Shown here: piece by piece, positions 15,646 through 24,186 of the stretch
Layout: each line of letters starts with the position of its first letter
Numbering within the stretch: the first letter of the stretch is position 1
From: Alphaproteobacteria bacterium
Lineage (GTDB): Bacteria > Pseudomonadota > Alphaproteobacteria > Rhizobiales > Beijerinckiaceae
Length of the DNA: 38,297 bases
Direction: 5' to 3'
Assembly: GCA_016869435.1 (NCBI GenBank)
Contig: VGEB01000019.1
Span: 1 to 38,297 of the forward strand
Position numbers and translations under genes: made by a program
The notes under the pieces: model-generated
The model's input: the letters and a program-made list of their open reading frames with translations, nothing else
Told to the model about the DNA's origin: nothing
Database searches by the model: none

Positions 15646-15684
15646 CCTTGAGCGCCTTCAAACACAAAAGCACTATTGCGCGCG

Positions 15685-15803
15685 CCCTCATGCTGAGGAG
15701 GCGCCGAAGGCGCCGTCTCGAAGCATGCGGGCGAATTCCAGAGGGCGTATGAAGGTTTCCTCGTCCTTCGAGACGCGGCCTTCGGCCGCTCCTCAGGATG
15801 AGG
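15685..15803. repeat. interspersed inverted repeat family, copy 2
   Basis: Begins CCCTCATGCTGAGGAG and ends GCTCCTCAGGATGAGG, as in the element at 10684-10811, with the internal pairs GGCGCC...GGCGCC and CGAAGGACGAGG. It directly abuts the truncated antitoxin remnant, so it may have inserted into or replaced the 3' end of that gene. Confidence 0.75.
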
Positions 15804-15809
15804 AAACCA

Positions 15810-15940
15810 CCCGATCGTCAGCGTTACGGAAAGCCGCACTTTCAGGGCGCGCATAACGGCCGCAATTGTTTCGAAGCGCGGGTGCGATCCTGGCGCCAAA
15901 GCTTTGTAAGGGTTTTCGTGGCAAAGCCGGCGGCGGCGCT
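15810..15940 (-). pseudogene. remnant of a HigA-like addiction-module antidote gene
   Basis: On the minus strand the frame reads CHENPYKALAPGSHPRFETI then AAVMRALKVRLSVTL, closely resembling the recognition-helix region and C-terminus of helix-turn-helix antidote proteins (typical form RESLYKAL...PGNPRLSTLLAVLRALGLRL). The upstream part is out of frame or decayed (a stop follows MTSRAEPFKKE), and the downstream end runs into the palindromic repeat at 15803. No toxin partner is seen beside it. Only a fossil is left. Confidence 0.55.
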
Positions 15941-16099
15941 CAGCTTATTCCTTCTTGAAAGGTTCGGCCCTGCTTGTCATTGCTAGCTCCGCTCCGGCTT
16001 ATCAAGAGGCTTGTGCGGCGTCGCCAGCATCTGCCTTAGCGCGGCGTTTGGTCGGCGTCGGTTTCCGCCTCAGTGTAGGTTTCATCATTGGAGCAATTC

Positions 16100-16735
16100 A
16101 TGGTGCTTCCCCAAAATAGGGATCTTCCCAAGCTTTACGAGGCGGTTGGTTCGGCCATCTCGCAATGGTCCTTCATCGAACTCCAATTATATCAGGTCTT
16201 CACCGTCTGCCTAACGCTCACTGCCATGCAACCGGGCGGTGGATTTTCTGTGGACAACAGAGTCCCCAACGCGGTGCTGGATTCAATTGAAGGCTTCAGG
16301 GGCAAGCTCAATATGATCGACGCCGCAATGTTGGCCGCCCTCAAAGGACTCGACGACGAGGCAATCGCCCTTTTGCGCGATTGGGCCGTTCTGAAGGGTA
16401 AGGTGAATGATCTCCATTGGAACCGAAACGCACTCGCGCACTGGACGGGGTGGCGAGAGGCAAAACCAGATGGGACTACCGCCAAAGCCTATATCGCGCC
16501 ACACCCATTCGCGTCGAATGATCATCCGCGTGCCACCAAGACCGACATCGACCAGTGGGCGGTAAGGTTTAGGGAAACCGGAATTAAGCTTTCTGAGTTA
16601 GTGGAGCGCCTTGCATCCCATCAAGGACTGCAACACACACACGTTGCGCGAGTGGCCAGTCAAGTTCTGTGCACCCTTCCAGGCGACCTGAGGTTGCTAG
16701 AATCTCTAAAACAAGAGCTATCAGGGCATCTGTAA
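16100..16735 (+). CDS. putative HEPN-motif protein, 211 residues
   Basis: ATG 16100 with GGAG seven bases upstream. I do not know a named family, but residues 109-114 in LHWNRNALAHWTGW form R-N-x-x-x-H, the canonical HEPN ribonuclease motif (R-x4-6-H with a polar residue after R). Predicted long helices surround it: LYEAVGSAISQWSFIELQLY (about 12-31) and an acidic helical stretch before it (LDDEAIALLRDWAVLKGKV), as expected of the HEPN all-alpha fold. HEPN proteins act in toxin-antitoxin, abortive infection and RNA processing. No MNT nucleotidyltransferase or other partner is adjacent. The gene sits alone in a repeat- and remnant-rich stretch, which fits an accessory defence gene. Confidence 0.6.
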   Translation: MVLPQNRDLPKLYEAVGSAISQWSFIELQLYQVFTVCLTLTAMQPGGGFSVDNRVPNAVLDSIEGFRGKLNMIDAAMLAALKGLDDEAIALLRDWAVLKGKVNDLHWNRNALAHWTGWREAKPDGTTAKAYIAPHPFASNDHPRATKTDIDQWAVRFRETGIKLSELVERLASHQGLQHTHVARVASQVLCTLPGDLRLLESLKQELSGHL

Positions 16736-17380
16736 TCGGGGGGTCACGGTGCTCCCCCGCCAGCCGGCTCGACCACAAAAATTCGCGTACGTCTCACCGC
16801 GGCTTGGTCGCAACCGGCCTTGAGCCAAAGCCTGACGTTCCTTCGTGGCGTCCGAATTTTGGCGGCCAATGACTTTCTTGAAGGAGTGGTCGAAATCAGC
16901 TTCGCCTTCAGATGCTTTCCATCGCCCGCCACCCTGCTTGACATCTCCGGAATAAATTCCTATCCTCTGTCCGCCTTCGTCAAGCGAGGGCGCGGCTCAG
17001 GGTCGAGCGGCGCCGGCGAAGGACGGATCCGGCGGGACGAACGACCCTCGTTCCCTGGTCCGGCGGCGCGTCGCCGGTCTGGGCTTCTCTCCTTTGCGCG
17101 GAGACGCATGGGCGCTTCGTAGAGCCGCAAGGCTCAAACGAAACTCATGTGCAGGCTTCGAAAGCCCGGACCGTAATTTCCGAGGATGGCGCAGGCGTCG
17201 GTTACCCGAACGATGGGGAGCGGCTCCCTCAGCCCGGAGGCGGCGAGACGACGCGATCCGTGTCCGGGAGAAACCGGCAGTCGAAGACAATTCTTGCGCT
17301 GCGGCCAGCGACGGCCGGGGCGTCCCGGACCGCTCGCCCCCGCGCCTCACGGCGGCGGGAAATCTTCGCGCGCCATCATT
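16736..17380. other. 645-base stretch without a recognisable gene
   Basis: Open frames occur on both strands but change frame often, lack ribosome sites and show no family resemblance. The base composition is uneven, AT-richer at 16860-16990 and GC-richer after 17000. It may contain decayed coding sequence. No clear tRNA, hairpin terminator or repeat shared with the rest of the window was seen. Confidence 0.45.
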
Positions 17381-19993
17381 TCAGCGCGCCTCCAGCACCA
17401 CCATGGCGACGTCGTCGGTCGCCGGCGAGGCGCCGCGGAAGGCGCGCACATCGTCGAGCACGGATTTGATCAGCGCCTCGGGCGCGAGCGCGCGATGGCG
17501 CCTGAAGGCGTTGCACAGGCGCTCCAACCCATAAAATTCGCCCTGGCGATTTTGCGTCTCGGTGATCCCGTCGGTGTAGAGCATCAGCCGGTCGCCGGGC
17601 GCGAGTTCGAGGCTGCGCTCCTCGAAGTCGACGCCGCGTTTGACGCCGAGCACCAGGCCTTCGGCGTCGAGCTGCGTGCAGTCGGCATGCGCGGCGCGCA
17701 ATAGCAGCGGCGGATTCTGACCGGCGTTGGCGTATTGCAGCATGCGCGTCTGCGGCAGGAAGCGGCAATAGAACATGGTGATGAAAATATCGGCCGTGAA
17801 CAGATCCTCATGCAGCAGTTCGTTGAGGTCGCGCAGGAGTTCGCCCGGACCGTTCAGCGCATTGGTCGGGCGCCGCGTCTCGGCGCGCAGCGTGCTGCGC
17901 ACCTCGGTCATGATCAGCGCGGCGCCGACGCTATGGCCGGACACGTCGGCGATGACGATGTCGGCGACGCCGGAGTTTTCGAAATAGTCGAAATAGTCGC
18001 CGCCGACATGGGTCGCCGGCAAGCAAATGCCGGCGATCTCCATATGCGGCGCGCACAGCGGCGCGTTCGGCAGCAGCGACAACTGAATATGCTTGGCGAT
18101 TTCGAGTTCGTGGCGGCTCTCCTCGATCCGGCGCCGATCGGAAATATCGGCGTGAACGCTGACGAAATGGGTGATGCGTCCGGCTTCATTGGCGACCGGC
18201 GAGATGAGCAATTCGTCCCAGAAGGGCGAGCCGTCCTTGCGGTAGAATTTCACCGTGACCTGACAGCTTCGACGCTCGATGATGGCGGCGCGGACCTCTT
18301 CCAGCGCCGCGAGATTCGTCTCCGGCCCGCGCAGCAGATGCAGGCTGTGCCCGAGCAGCTCCTCGCGGGTGAAGCCGGTGATCCGGCTGAGCGCCGGATT
18401 GACATAAATGTTGGGAACGCCCGGCGCCTGCGCATCCCAAATTGCGATGCCGATGGGGACTGCTTCGATGGCGCGGTTGCGCACGCGCAGCGCATCCTCG
18501 AATTTTTTGCGGCTGGTGACGTCATGATCGACGCCGCGCCATTTGATCAGCCGGCCGCTCTCGTCGAACACCGGCGCGCCGGTCGACTCGGTATAGACGT
18601 CGCCGCCGTCCTTGTGACGGTAGTGGTTGACGACGCGGTGGAACGCCCGACGCGACGCGGTCGGAATCTGCATGTTCTCAGCGGCGGGTTCGCCGGGCGA
18701 CTTGCCGGCGAAGAGATCGAGATAGGTCCTGCCGAGAACCTCGTCGGGGGCCATGCCGAGCACGTCTTCGACGGCGTTGCTGCTGTAGGTGTAGCGGCCG
18801 TTCTGATCCTGCTCCCACAGCCAGTCGCCGGCCATGTCGGCGATCTGTCGGAAGCGTTGTTCGCTCTCGAGCAGCGCCTCCTTGTCGCGCTTTTGTTCGG
18901 TGATGTCCTGCTGGATGGCGAGGTAATGGGTGATCTCGCCGGCAGCATTGCGCAGGGGCGAGATGATTTCGGACGCCCAGTAGAGTTCGCCGTCTTTTCT
19001 ACGGTCCTGAATCTGGCCGCGCCATTCGACGCCGGCGTGAATGGTTTCCCAAAGGCGCCGATATTGATCGCTTTCGGTGCGCTTCGATTGAAGCATACGG
19101 GGATTCTGGCCGATGAGCTCATGCGGCTGATAGCCGGTCAGGGTCGCGAAGCGGCTGTTCACATACTCAATTTCGCCATCCTTATTGGCGATCATCACCG
19201 CGATCGGACTTTGCTCGACCGCGGCGGAGAGCGTCAGCAGCCGATCCTCGGCGCGTTTAAGCCGGGTCAGATTATAGGTCACGCCGACGAAATAGCGCGT
19301 TCCCTTGAGCCAGATTTCGCCGATCGACAGATACATCGGGAAGGTCGCGCCGTCCTTTCGCTGTCCTGCGACCTCGCGGCCTTTTCCGATAATCTTCTTG
19401 ACGCCGGTCTTTTTATAAGCGGCGAGATAGCCGTCATGCGCCTCGCGATAGGGCGAAGGCATTAATATTTTGACGTTCCTTCCGAGCGTTTCGTCGGCGC
19501 GGTAGCCAAAGAGCCGCTCCGCGCCCTTGCTGAAAAGCAAAATATCGCCGACCTCATTGATCACCACGAGACCGCCGACCATGTCGCCGAAGATTGTTTC
19601 GAGCTTTTCCTTGATGTCTTCGAGCGCGTCCTCCTCGCTCAGCCCTTCGCCAACCGGACGCAGTTTGAGCAATGAGCCGCCGCCGCCATCGCCGGCAAGC
19701 GGATCGATCTCGCAGCGAACGTCGACCAGCGTTTTGTCCTTGCGGCGAATGCGCAGGGACAGGCGTTCGCGGGCGTGCGTCGGCCAAGAGCGTTCATCCC
19801 AAGAGCGTTCGTCGCTCCCGTTGCGCGCGACGAGCTGCGAATAGAAACACCTGCCGCGAATCTCGCTCTCGACATAGCCGGTCAGGCGTTCAGCGGCGCG
19901 ATTCATCGTTCGCAAGGCGCCCGACGACTCAACAACGAAAAGCGCCTCGTCGAAAGCGTCTAGAATCGCGCGATCGGCCGCCAGCGTTTCCAT
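17381..19993 (-). CDS. multi-PAS SpoIIE-type protein serine phosphatase (RsbU-like)
   Basis: An 870-residue regulator. About five PAS domains precede a PP2C/SpoIIE phosphatase. PAS1 starts near ILDAFDEALFVVESSG. PAS2 carries the FixL-like segment NVKILMPSPYREAHDGYL, with H186 and R206 in the places of the haem-binding histidine and ligand-sensing arginine. PAS3 has NSRFATLTGYQPHELIGQ. PAS4 starts at FRQIADMAGDWLWEQD and PAS5 has NPALSRITGFTREELLGH. The phosphatase has VGGDYFDYF, IADVSGHSVGAALIM, LYTDGITETQN and ATDDVAMVVL, the metal-binding aspartates intact. Such enzymes dephosphorylate STAS antagonists. ATG at 19993 starts four bases after the glutamate dehydrogenase stop. It is the last gene of the operon. 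Confidence 0.92.
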   Translation of the reverse strand: METLAADRAILDAFDEALFVVESSGALRTMNRAAERLTGYVESEIRGRCFYSQLVARNGSDERSWDERSWPTHARERLSLRIRRKDKTLVDVRCEIDPLAGDGGGGSLLKLRPVGEGLSEEDALEDIKEKLETIFGDMVGGLVVINEVGDILLFSKGAERLFGYRADETLGRNVKILMPSPYREAHDGYLAAYKKTGVKKIIGKGREVAGQRKDGATFPMYLSIGEIWLKGTRYFVGVTYNLTRLKRAEDRLLTLSAAVEQSPIAVMIANKDGEIEYVNSRFATLTGYQPHELIGQNPRMLQSKRTESDQYRRLWETIHAGVEWRGQIQDRRKDGELYWASEIISPLRNAAGEITHYLAIQQDITEQKRDKEALLESEQRFRQIADMAGDWLWEQDQNGRYTYSSNAVEDVLGMAPDEVLGRTYLDLFAGKSPGEPAAENMQIPTASRRAFHRVVNHYRHKDGGDVYTESTGAPVFDESGRLIKWRGVDHDVTSRKKFEDALRVRNRAIEAVPIGIAIWDAQAPGVPNIYVNPALSRITGFTREELLGHSLHLLRGPETNLAALEEVRAAIIERRSCQVTVKFYRKDGSPFWDELLISPVANEAGRITHFVSVHADISDRRRIEESRHELEIAKHIQLSLLPNAPLCAPHMEIAGICLPATHVGGDYFDYFENSGVADIVIADVSGHSVGAALIMTEVRSTLRAETRRPTNALNGPGELLRDLNELLHEDLFTADIFITMFYCRFLPQTRMLQYANAGQNPPLLLRAAHADCTQLDAEGLVLGVKRGVDFEERSLELAPGDRLMLYTDGITETQNRQGEFYGLERLCNAFRRHRALAPEALIKSVLDDVRAFRGASPATDDVAMVVLEAR

Positions 19994-19997
19994 TCCG

Positions 19998-22900
19998 CTA
20001 AGAAGCTCCTGAGTGCGCCGAAACGCCCTGGCGGCCGCGCTCCCCTTGCGCGCGCGCGCCGGAACGGCTGCGGTAGATGGCGTCGCAAGCGTCGACAAGC
20101 GCATTCAGCTCGGCAACGAAGGCGGCGAGAGGGGTGAGCGTCGTGAAGGACGACGTCTCCAGTTTGAACGCCAGCCGCTCAAGGCCAGCCAGACGAAACT
20201 CCAGGCCGACGTCGCGGAACAAACCGCGCGGGTCTGCGATCCCCGTAAGGAACTGCATCAACGCGATGCGCGCCGCCGCATCCCTCATCCGAGCATCGAG
20301 CGCGGCCTGCAACTGCTGTTCCCAGCGGTCTCTCGGCTTCACCTCGTCCAGAAAGGCGGTAAGCTTTTGCAGTCCGAACAGCTTGGCCGCCTGATCGAAA
20401 TAGGCGCCGGCCATGCGCATGTCTTCTCCCGACTCCCGGGTCAGCGCGACAAGGAAAGGAAAATCGCCCAGTCGATCGAAGTAAGGTTCTCCCAGTCCGC
20501 CGGCCGGTTCGGCGGCTCTCACACGTTCGCGATAGTCACGAAGATCAGAGCGCCAACGTTCGATCTCTTCATCATCGGGGCTCAGTCGATAGCCGCGCCG
20601 CATCGCCCAGTGGCACATATAGGCCAAAGCGTTTTCAAGCTGGAGCCGAAGGCCATATTCCTGCACGGCGTCGAGGTCGCCATGCGACTGAAAAGCCGCG
20701 CGCCATTTGTCGCCTTCGAAAATTCGATCGAAGGAGAGGTAAAGCTTCACGGCGTAACTGAGTAAAGCCGGGGCCAGCCCCTCGCCGAGCAGAAGGAGAC
20801 TGACGCCCGCCTGCTCGATCGCCTTGTTGCAGATCGCCGTGACGGCGATTTCTCGCGCGAGCGAATGGCTTCTGATCCGGTCGGGAAAATGCGACCGCAA
20901 ATATTGAGGAAAATAGCTCGCGAGAAAGTCATCGGCCCATGGTCCGTGCAGGAACGATTCATCTTCAAGCAGCCGCTGCTTGAGCGCCAGCTTCGCGCTC
21001 GCCATCAGCAAAGCGAGTTCCGGACGGGTCAATTCCTTCGTCTCGCGCGCAGCCACGCCCTTGCGTGTGGGGAACGCGTCCGCTGTCGTATTGATATAGC
21101 CGGCGTTTTCGAGTTGCTCGGCAAGATCCATAAACGGATCAATATTGGCGAGACACCGCGCATGGTCCAATGACAGGCAAAGACTCTGTTGGTCGTTGTC
21201 CCGCAACACCGATGCGCAGACTTCCTCGGTCAGAGATTGAAGAAGCCCGTTGGCGTCGCCAGGTTCCGGCGCGTCCTTATCCGAACGCGTGCGCAGCAAC
21301 GTCTTCAGATTGACTTCATGATCGGAGAGATCGACGCCTGCGGAATTGTCGACGGCGTCGGTGTTGATGCAGCCGCCCTTCAGCGCATATTCGATGCGCG
21401 CCCTCTGGGTGAACGCCAGATTCGCGCCCTCTCCGACAATTTTGGCGCGAAGCTGCAGCGCATCCACCCTCGCGCCGTCGTTGACGCGATCGCCGACGCT
21501 TTCATTCGTCTCCGAACTCGCCTTGACATAGGCGCCGACGCCGCCCATCCACAATAGGTCGGCGGGCGCCGTCAATAACCAACGAACCAACGCTTCGCCG
21601 TCGGTCGTGCTGTGCCTCACGCCGAGCCAGGCCCGCACCTCCGGGCTCAGCGAAATGTCCTTGGCGTCGCGCCGATAGACGCCCCCGCCCGGCGAGAGCA
21701 GCGCCGGGTTGTAGTCGCGCCATGTCGACTGCGGCAATTCGAACAGGCGGCGCCGCTCGGCGAAAGACGCCAGCGGGTCAGGATTCGGGTCCAGGAAGAT
21801 GTACTGGCCGTCGAAGGCGCCGAGCAGTCTAATATTTGGCGTATGCAACATTCCGTTGCCGAAGACGTCGCCATCCATCGAGCCGACACCGACCACGGTA
21901 AATGTCTCGGCGTCGACATTGCGGCCAAGCTCATAAAAGTGTCGCCTTACGCAGACCCATGCGCCGCGCGCCGTAATGCCCAACTTCTTGTGGTGATAGC
22001 CGTGGACGCCGCCGCTCGCGAAGGCGTCGCCGAGCCAGAAATCGTAGGACTGAGAAATCTCATTGGCGACGTCTGCCCAGGTCGCCGTTCCCTTGTCGGC
22101 GGCGACGACGAGATAAGGATCGGGATCGTCATAGGCGACAAGCTCCGGCGGCCGAACGATCTTCGAACCCTTCAGATTGTCGGTAAGATCGAGAAGTCCG
22201 CGCAAGAACTGCGAATAGGCCTCCTTCCCCAGTCGTTGCCGCTGCGCTGTGTCCTCAAAGTGAAGTTTCAGAACAAAGCCGCCCTTCGCGCCCTGCGGCA
22301 CGATCAGCGCGTTTTTGATCATCTGGGTTTGCATCAGCGCGAGAATTTCGGTGCGAAAATCCTCGGGCCTGTCCGACCAGCGAATGCCGCCGCGCGCCAC
22401 CTTGGCGCCGCGAAGATGTATGCCTTCCATCGACGCCGAGTGAACGTATATTTCCGCCATCGGCTTTGGCGACGGCATGTTGAAGACGCCGAGACTGCTG
22501 ATCTTCAAAGCGATGAAGTTACGCGTCCAAACGCCGGAAAAATAAAAGTTGGTGCGCACCGTGGCGTCAATGAGATTGAAGAGATCGCGCAGAATGCGGT
22601 CGTCCCCGGCGTCGGCGACCTTATCGAGAACTTCGACGAGCTGGGCCCTGATCGGCGTGAGCAGTTCGAGCTCGGTCTCAAATGAATCGCGTCCCCCACG
22701 ATCCGGTTTGAAGCGCGCTTCGAAATAGCGATAAAGCAGCTCGACGGCCGCGGGACTTCTCAACAGCCCACGGTAGACGCCGGCGCGGCCGAGCCGCGCG
22801 CCGAGTTGCTGATAGTAATTGCAGTAGGCGCGAAAGAGATCGATCTGACGCCAGTCGAGCTCGGCGGCCACGGCCAGGCCGTTCAGTTCGTCGCTTTCGA

Positions 22901-23399
22901 CCTCTGCCGAAAACACCGCTTTGAGCGCGCCCAACAGTCGACGACGACATCGCGCGAGGCTCGTTCCGCTCCCCATCGCGGGCTCGACGGTAAAGCTTCG
23001 TATGAAGCGCGGTCCGGCGCCGAGATTAAATTTGAACTGTATTTGATCCGCAACGCGCAGCCCGAGATTCTGGAGCATCGGCAAAAGCTCGTCGAGCGGG
23101 CGCTCCCTGGCGCCGATCAGACGAACCTCATAGTTCGCTTCGCCGGCGCGGACGCCGACCAGCGGACGCAATTCGATGATTTCCTGCGCGCGGTCATTGG
23201 CTTCCATCAAGGCGATATCGCGCGCGGCGCGCGGGGCGGGCGTGAGATAGCGATAGGCATTCGGCAGCCCGCGCAGCGCATCCGCCGACAGATCGCGCCC
23301 GACGCGGCGTTCGGCGCGACGCAGGAAGCGGCGAACAGCCGAATCCCAGTCAATGGGACGGGCTATCTCCGGGGCCAGAATTTTGGGAGAGCCGAGCAC
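19998..23399 (-). CDS. NAD-dependent glutamate dehydrogenase, large type
   Basis: A 1,133-residue catabolic NAD-GDH that converts glutamate to 2-oxoglutarate and ammonia. The catalytic core includes KVARGGIRWSDRPEDFRTEI and MKNALIVPQGAKGG-type sequence (here QMIKNALIVPQGAKGGFVLK with the active-site lysine), then DKGTATWADVANEIS and SGGVHGYHHKKLGITARGAW, and the dinucleotide domain VGVGSMDGDVFGNGML. Canonical GDH-180 enzymes have about 1,600 residues; this one lacks most of the N-terminal ACT-containing regulatory region, like the shorter GDH-115 class. The GTG start at 23399 is seven bases after the anti-sigma kinase stop, without a clear ribosome site, suggesting coupled translation. Its place within a partner-switching operon is unusual. 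Confidence 0.93.
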   Translation of the reverse strand: MLGSPKILAPEIARPIDWDSAVRRFLRRAERRVGRDLSADALRGLPNAYRYLTPAPRAARDIALMEANDRAQEIIELRPLVGVRAGEANYEVRLIGARERPLDELLPMLQNLGLRVADQIQFKFNLGAGPRFIRSFTVEPAMGSGTSLARCRRRLLGALKAVFSAEVESDELNGLAVAAELDWRQIDLFRAYCNYYQQLGARLGRAGVYRGLLRSPAAVELLYRYFEARFKPDRGGRDSFETELELLTPIRAQLVEVLDKVADAGDDRILRDLFNLIDATVRTNFYFSGVWTRNFIALKISSLGVFNMPSPKPMAEIYVHSASMEGIHLRGAKVARGGIRWSDRPEDFRTEILALMQTQMIKNALIVPQGAKGGFVLKLHFEDTAQRQRLGKEAYSQFLRGLLDLTDNLKGSKIVRPPELVAYDDPDPYLVVAADKGTATWADVANEISQSYDFWLGDAFASGGVHGYHHKKLGITARGAWVCVRRHFYELGRNVDAETFTVVGVGSMDGDVFGNGMLHTPNIRLLGAFDGQYIFLDPNPDPLASFAERRRLFELPQSTWRDYNPALLSPGGGVYRRDAKDISLSPEVRAWLGVRHSTTDGEALVRWLLTAPADLLWMGGVGAYVKASSETNESVGDRVNDGARVDALQLRAKIVGEGANLAFTQRARIEYALKGGCINTDAVDNSAGVDLSDHEVNLKTLLRTRSDKDAPEPGDANGLLQSLTEEVCASVLRDNDQQSLCLSLDHARCLANIDPFMDLAEQLENAGYINTTADAFPTRKGVAARETKELTRPELALLMASAKLALKQRLLEDESFLHGPWADDFLASYFPQYLRSHFPDRIRSHSLAREIAVTAICNKAIEQAGVSLLLLGEGLAPALLSYAVKLYLSFDRIFEGDKWRAAFQSHGDLDAVQEYGLRLQLENALAYMCHWAMRRGYRLSPDDEEIERWRSDLRDYRERVRAAEPAGGLGEPYFDRLGDFPFLVALTRESGEDMRMAGAYFDQAAKLFGLQKLTAFLDEVKPRDRWEQQLQAALDARMRDAAARIALMQFLTGIADPRGLFRDVGLEFRLAGLERLAFKLETSSFTTLTPLAAFVAELNALVDACDAIYRSRSGARAQGERGRQGVSAHSGAS

Positions 23400-23405
23400 G
23401 GGAGG

Positions 23406-23840
23406 CTAGGCGATCTTCTTGCGCATTTCGAGCACATTGCCCGATTCCGTTTTGCGATATTGGACCGAGTCCATCACGGAACGGATGAAGAATATGCCGC
23501 GCCCGCGTTCGCGAAGTTCGTCAAGGTCGGGAGTTGGCACGGCGGCGAGATCGAAACCCCCGCCATGATCAAAGACGCGAACCGACAGATAAGCGTCTTT
23601 GACGGAAAGACAGATCCGAACAGAGTCCTTTGCGTTCGCTGACGAGCTATATTGTATGGCGTTGGCGACGGCTTCGGTCAGCGCAAGGTTGAGATGGAAA
23701 GCGAGCGTGTCGCGTTTATCCTCCTGAATGTCCAATTCCTTTGCGAGCTGTTCGGCGATCGCGCCAACAAAACGCAGATATCGCGTTTCATTGGGAACGA
23801 CGATGTCGAGATTGACCGCCGTCTCGCACATTTCGATCAC
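23406..23840 (-). CDS. RsbW-like anti-sigma factor serine kinase (HATPase)
   Basis: A 144-residue GHKL ATPase of the RsbW/SpoIIAB type. The N box is ALTEAVANAIQYS (E56, N60), the G1 box DHGGGFDL (about 91-98) and the G2 box ERGRGIFFIRSVMD (about 111-124). These kinases bind a sigma factor or other target and phosphorylate a STAS antagonist, releasing or holding the target. The start may be the GTG at 23840 or the ATG at 23831. It begins 13 bases after the STAS gene and ends just before the glutamate dehydrogenase, so all are in one transcript. No sigma-factor gene is next to it; the target is unknown. Confidence 0.92.
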   Translation of the reverse strand: MIEMCETAVNLDIVVPNETRYLRFVGAIAEQLAKELDIQEDKRDTLAFHLNLALTEAVANAIQYSSSANAKDSVRICLSVKDAYLSVRVFDHGGGFDLAAVPTPDLDELRERGRGIFFIRSVMDSVQYRKTESGNVLEMRKKIA

Positions 23841-23853
23841 CGCGCATCCCCAT

Positions 23854-24186
23854 TCACGCGCTCAGCGCCAGTTGCAGGCTCGGATAAATATCGAAAACCC
23901 GGTGCAGCCTGGTCAGCTCGAACATCGACCTGACGCGCGGCTGCAGACCCGCCAAAGCGAAGCTGATCGAGCGCAAATTGGCGTTCTTATAGCCAGAAAG
24001 CAGAGCGCCGAGACCCGAACTGTCGATAAATTGAACTCGTGCAAGATCGATCACGACGTTCCGTGCGCCGCCTTCGAGAGTTTTCAGCACCACATCCTTA
24101 AGCTCGCCGGAGTTGTGCGCATCGATGCGGTCTTCCTGGACGCTCAAAACGGTGCGGTCGTCCCGCACTTCCTTGGCTACTCTCAT
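23854..24186 (-). CDS. STAS-domain anti-sigma factor antagonist (RsbV-like)
   Basis: A 110-residue STAS protein. The ATG at 24186 gives MRVAKEVRDDRTVLSVQEDR, and the phosphorylation loop VQFIDSSGLGALLSG contains S56/S57, one of which is the expected phosphoserine. In partner switching the unphosphorylated form binds the HATPase kinase and frees its target. It is the first gene of the four-gene operon, so the operon promoter should lie in 24187-24319. The end LHRVFDIYPSLQLALSA is the usual C-terminal helix of the fold. Confidence 0.92.
   Translation of the reverse strand: MRVAKEVRDDRTVLSVQEDRIDAHNSGELKDVVLKTLEGGARNVVIDLARVQFIDSSGLGALLSGYKNANLRSISFALAGLQPRVRSMFELTRLHRVFDIYPSLQLALSA

Noticed and set aside
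13657-15803. CRISPR array
   Set aside because: The repeats are long palindromes of different families at irregular distances, without uniform short repeats and unique spacers.
16736-17380. structured RNA gene (RNase P, tmRNA or 6S type)
   Set aside because: GC-rich hairpins are possible, but none of the invariant sequences of these RNAs were recognised.
17735-19465. 576-codon plus-strand open frame antisense to the multi-PAS phosphatase
   Set aside because: The opposite strand encodes recognisable PAS and SpoIIE motifs throughout; the antisense peptide has no such structure and no ribosome site.
21612-22685. 357-codon plus-strand frame within the glutamate dehydrogenase gene
   Set aside because: Antisense shadow of conserved GDH sequence; low-complexity arginine-rich product.
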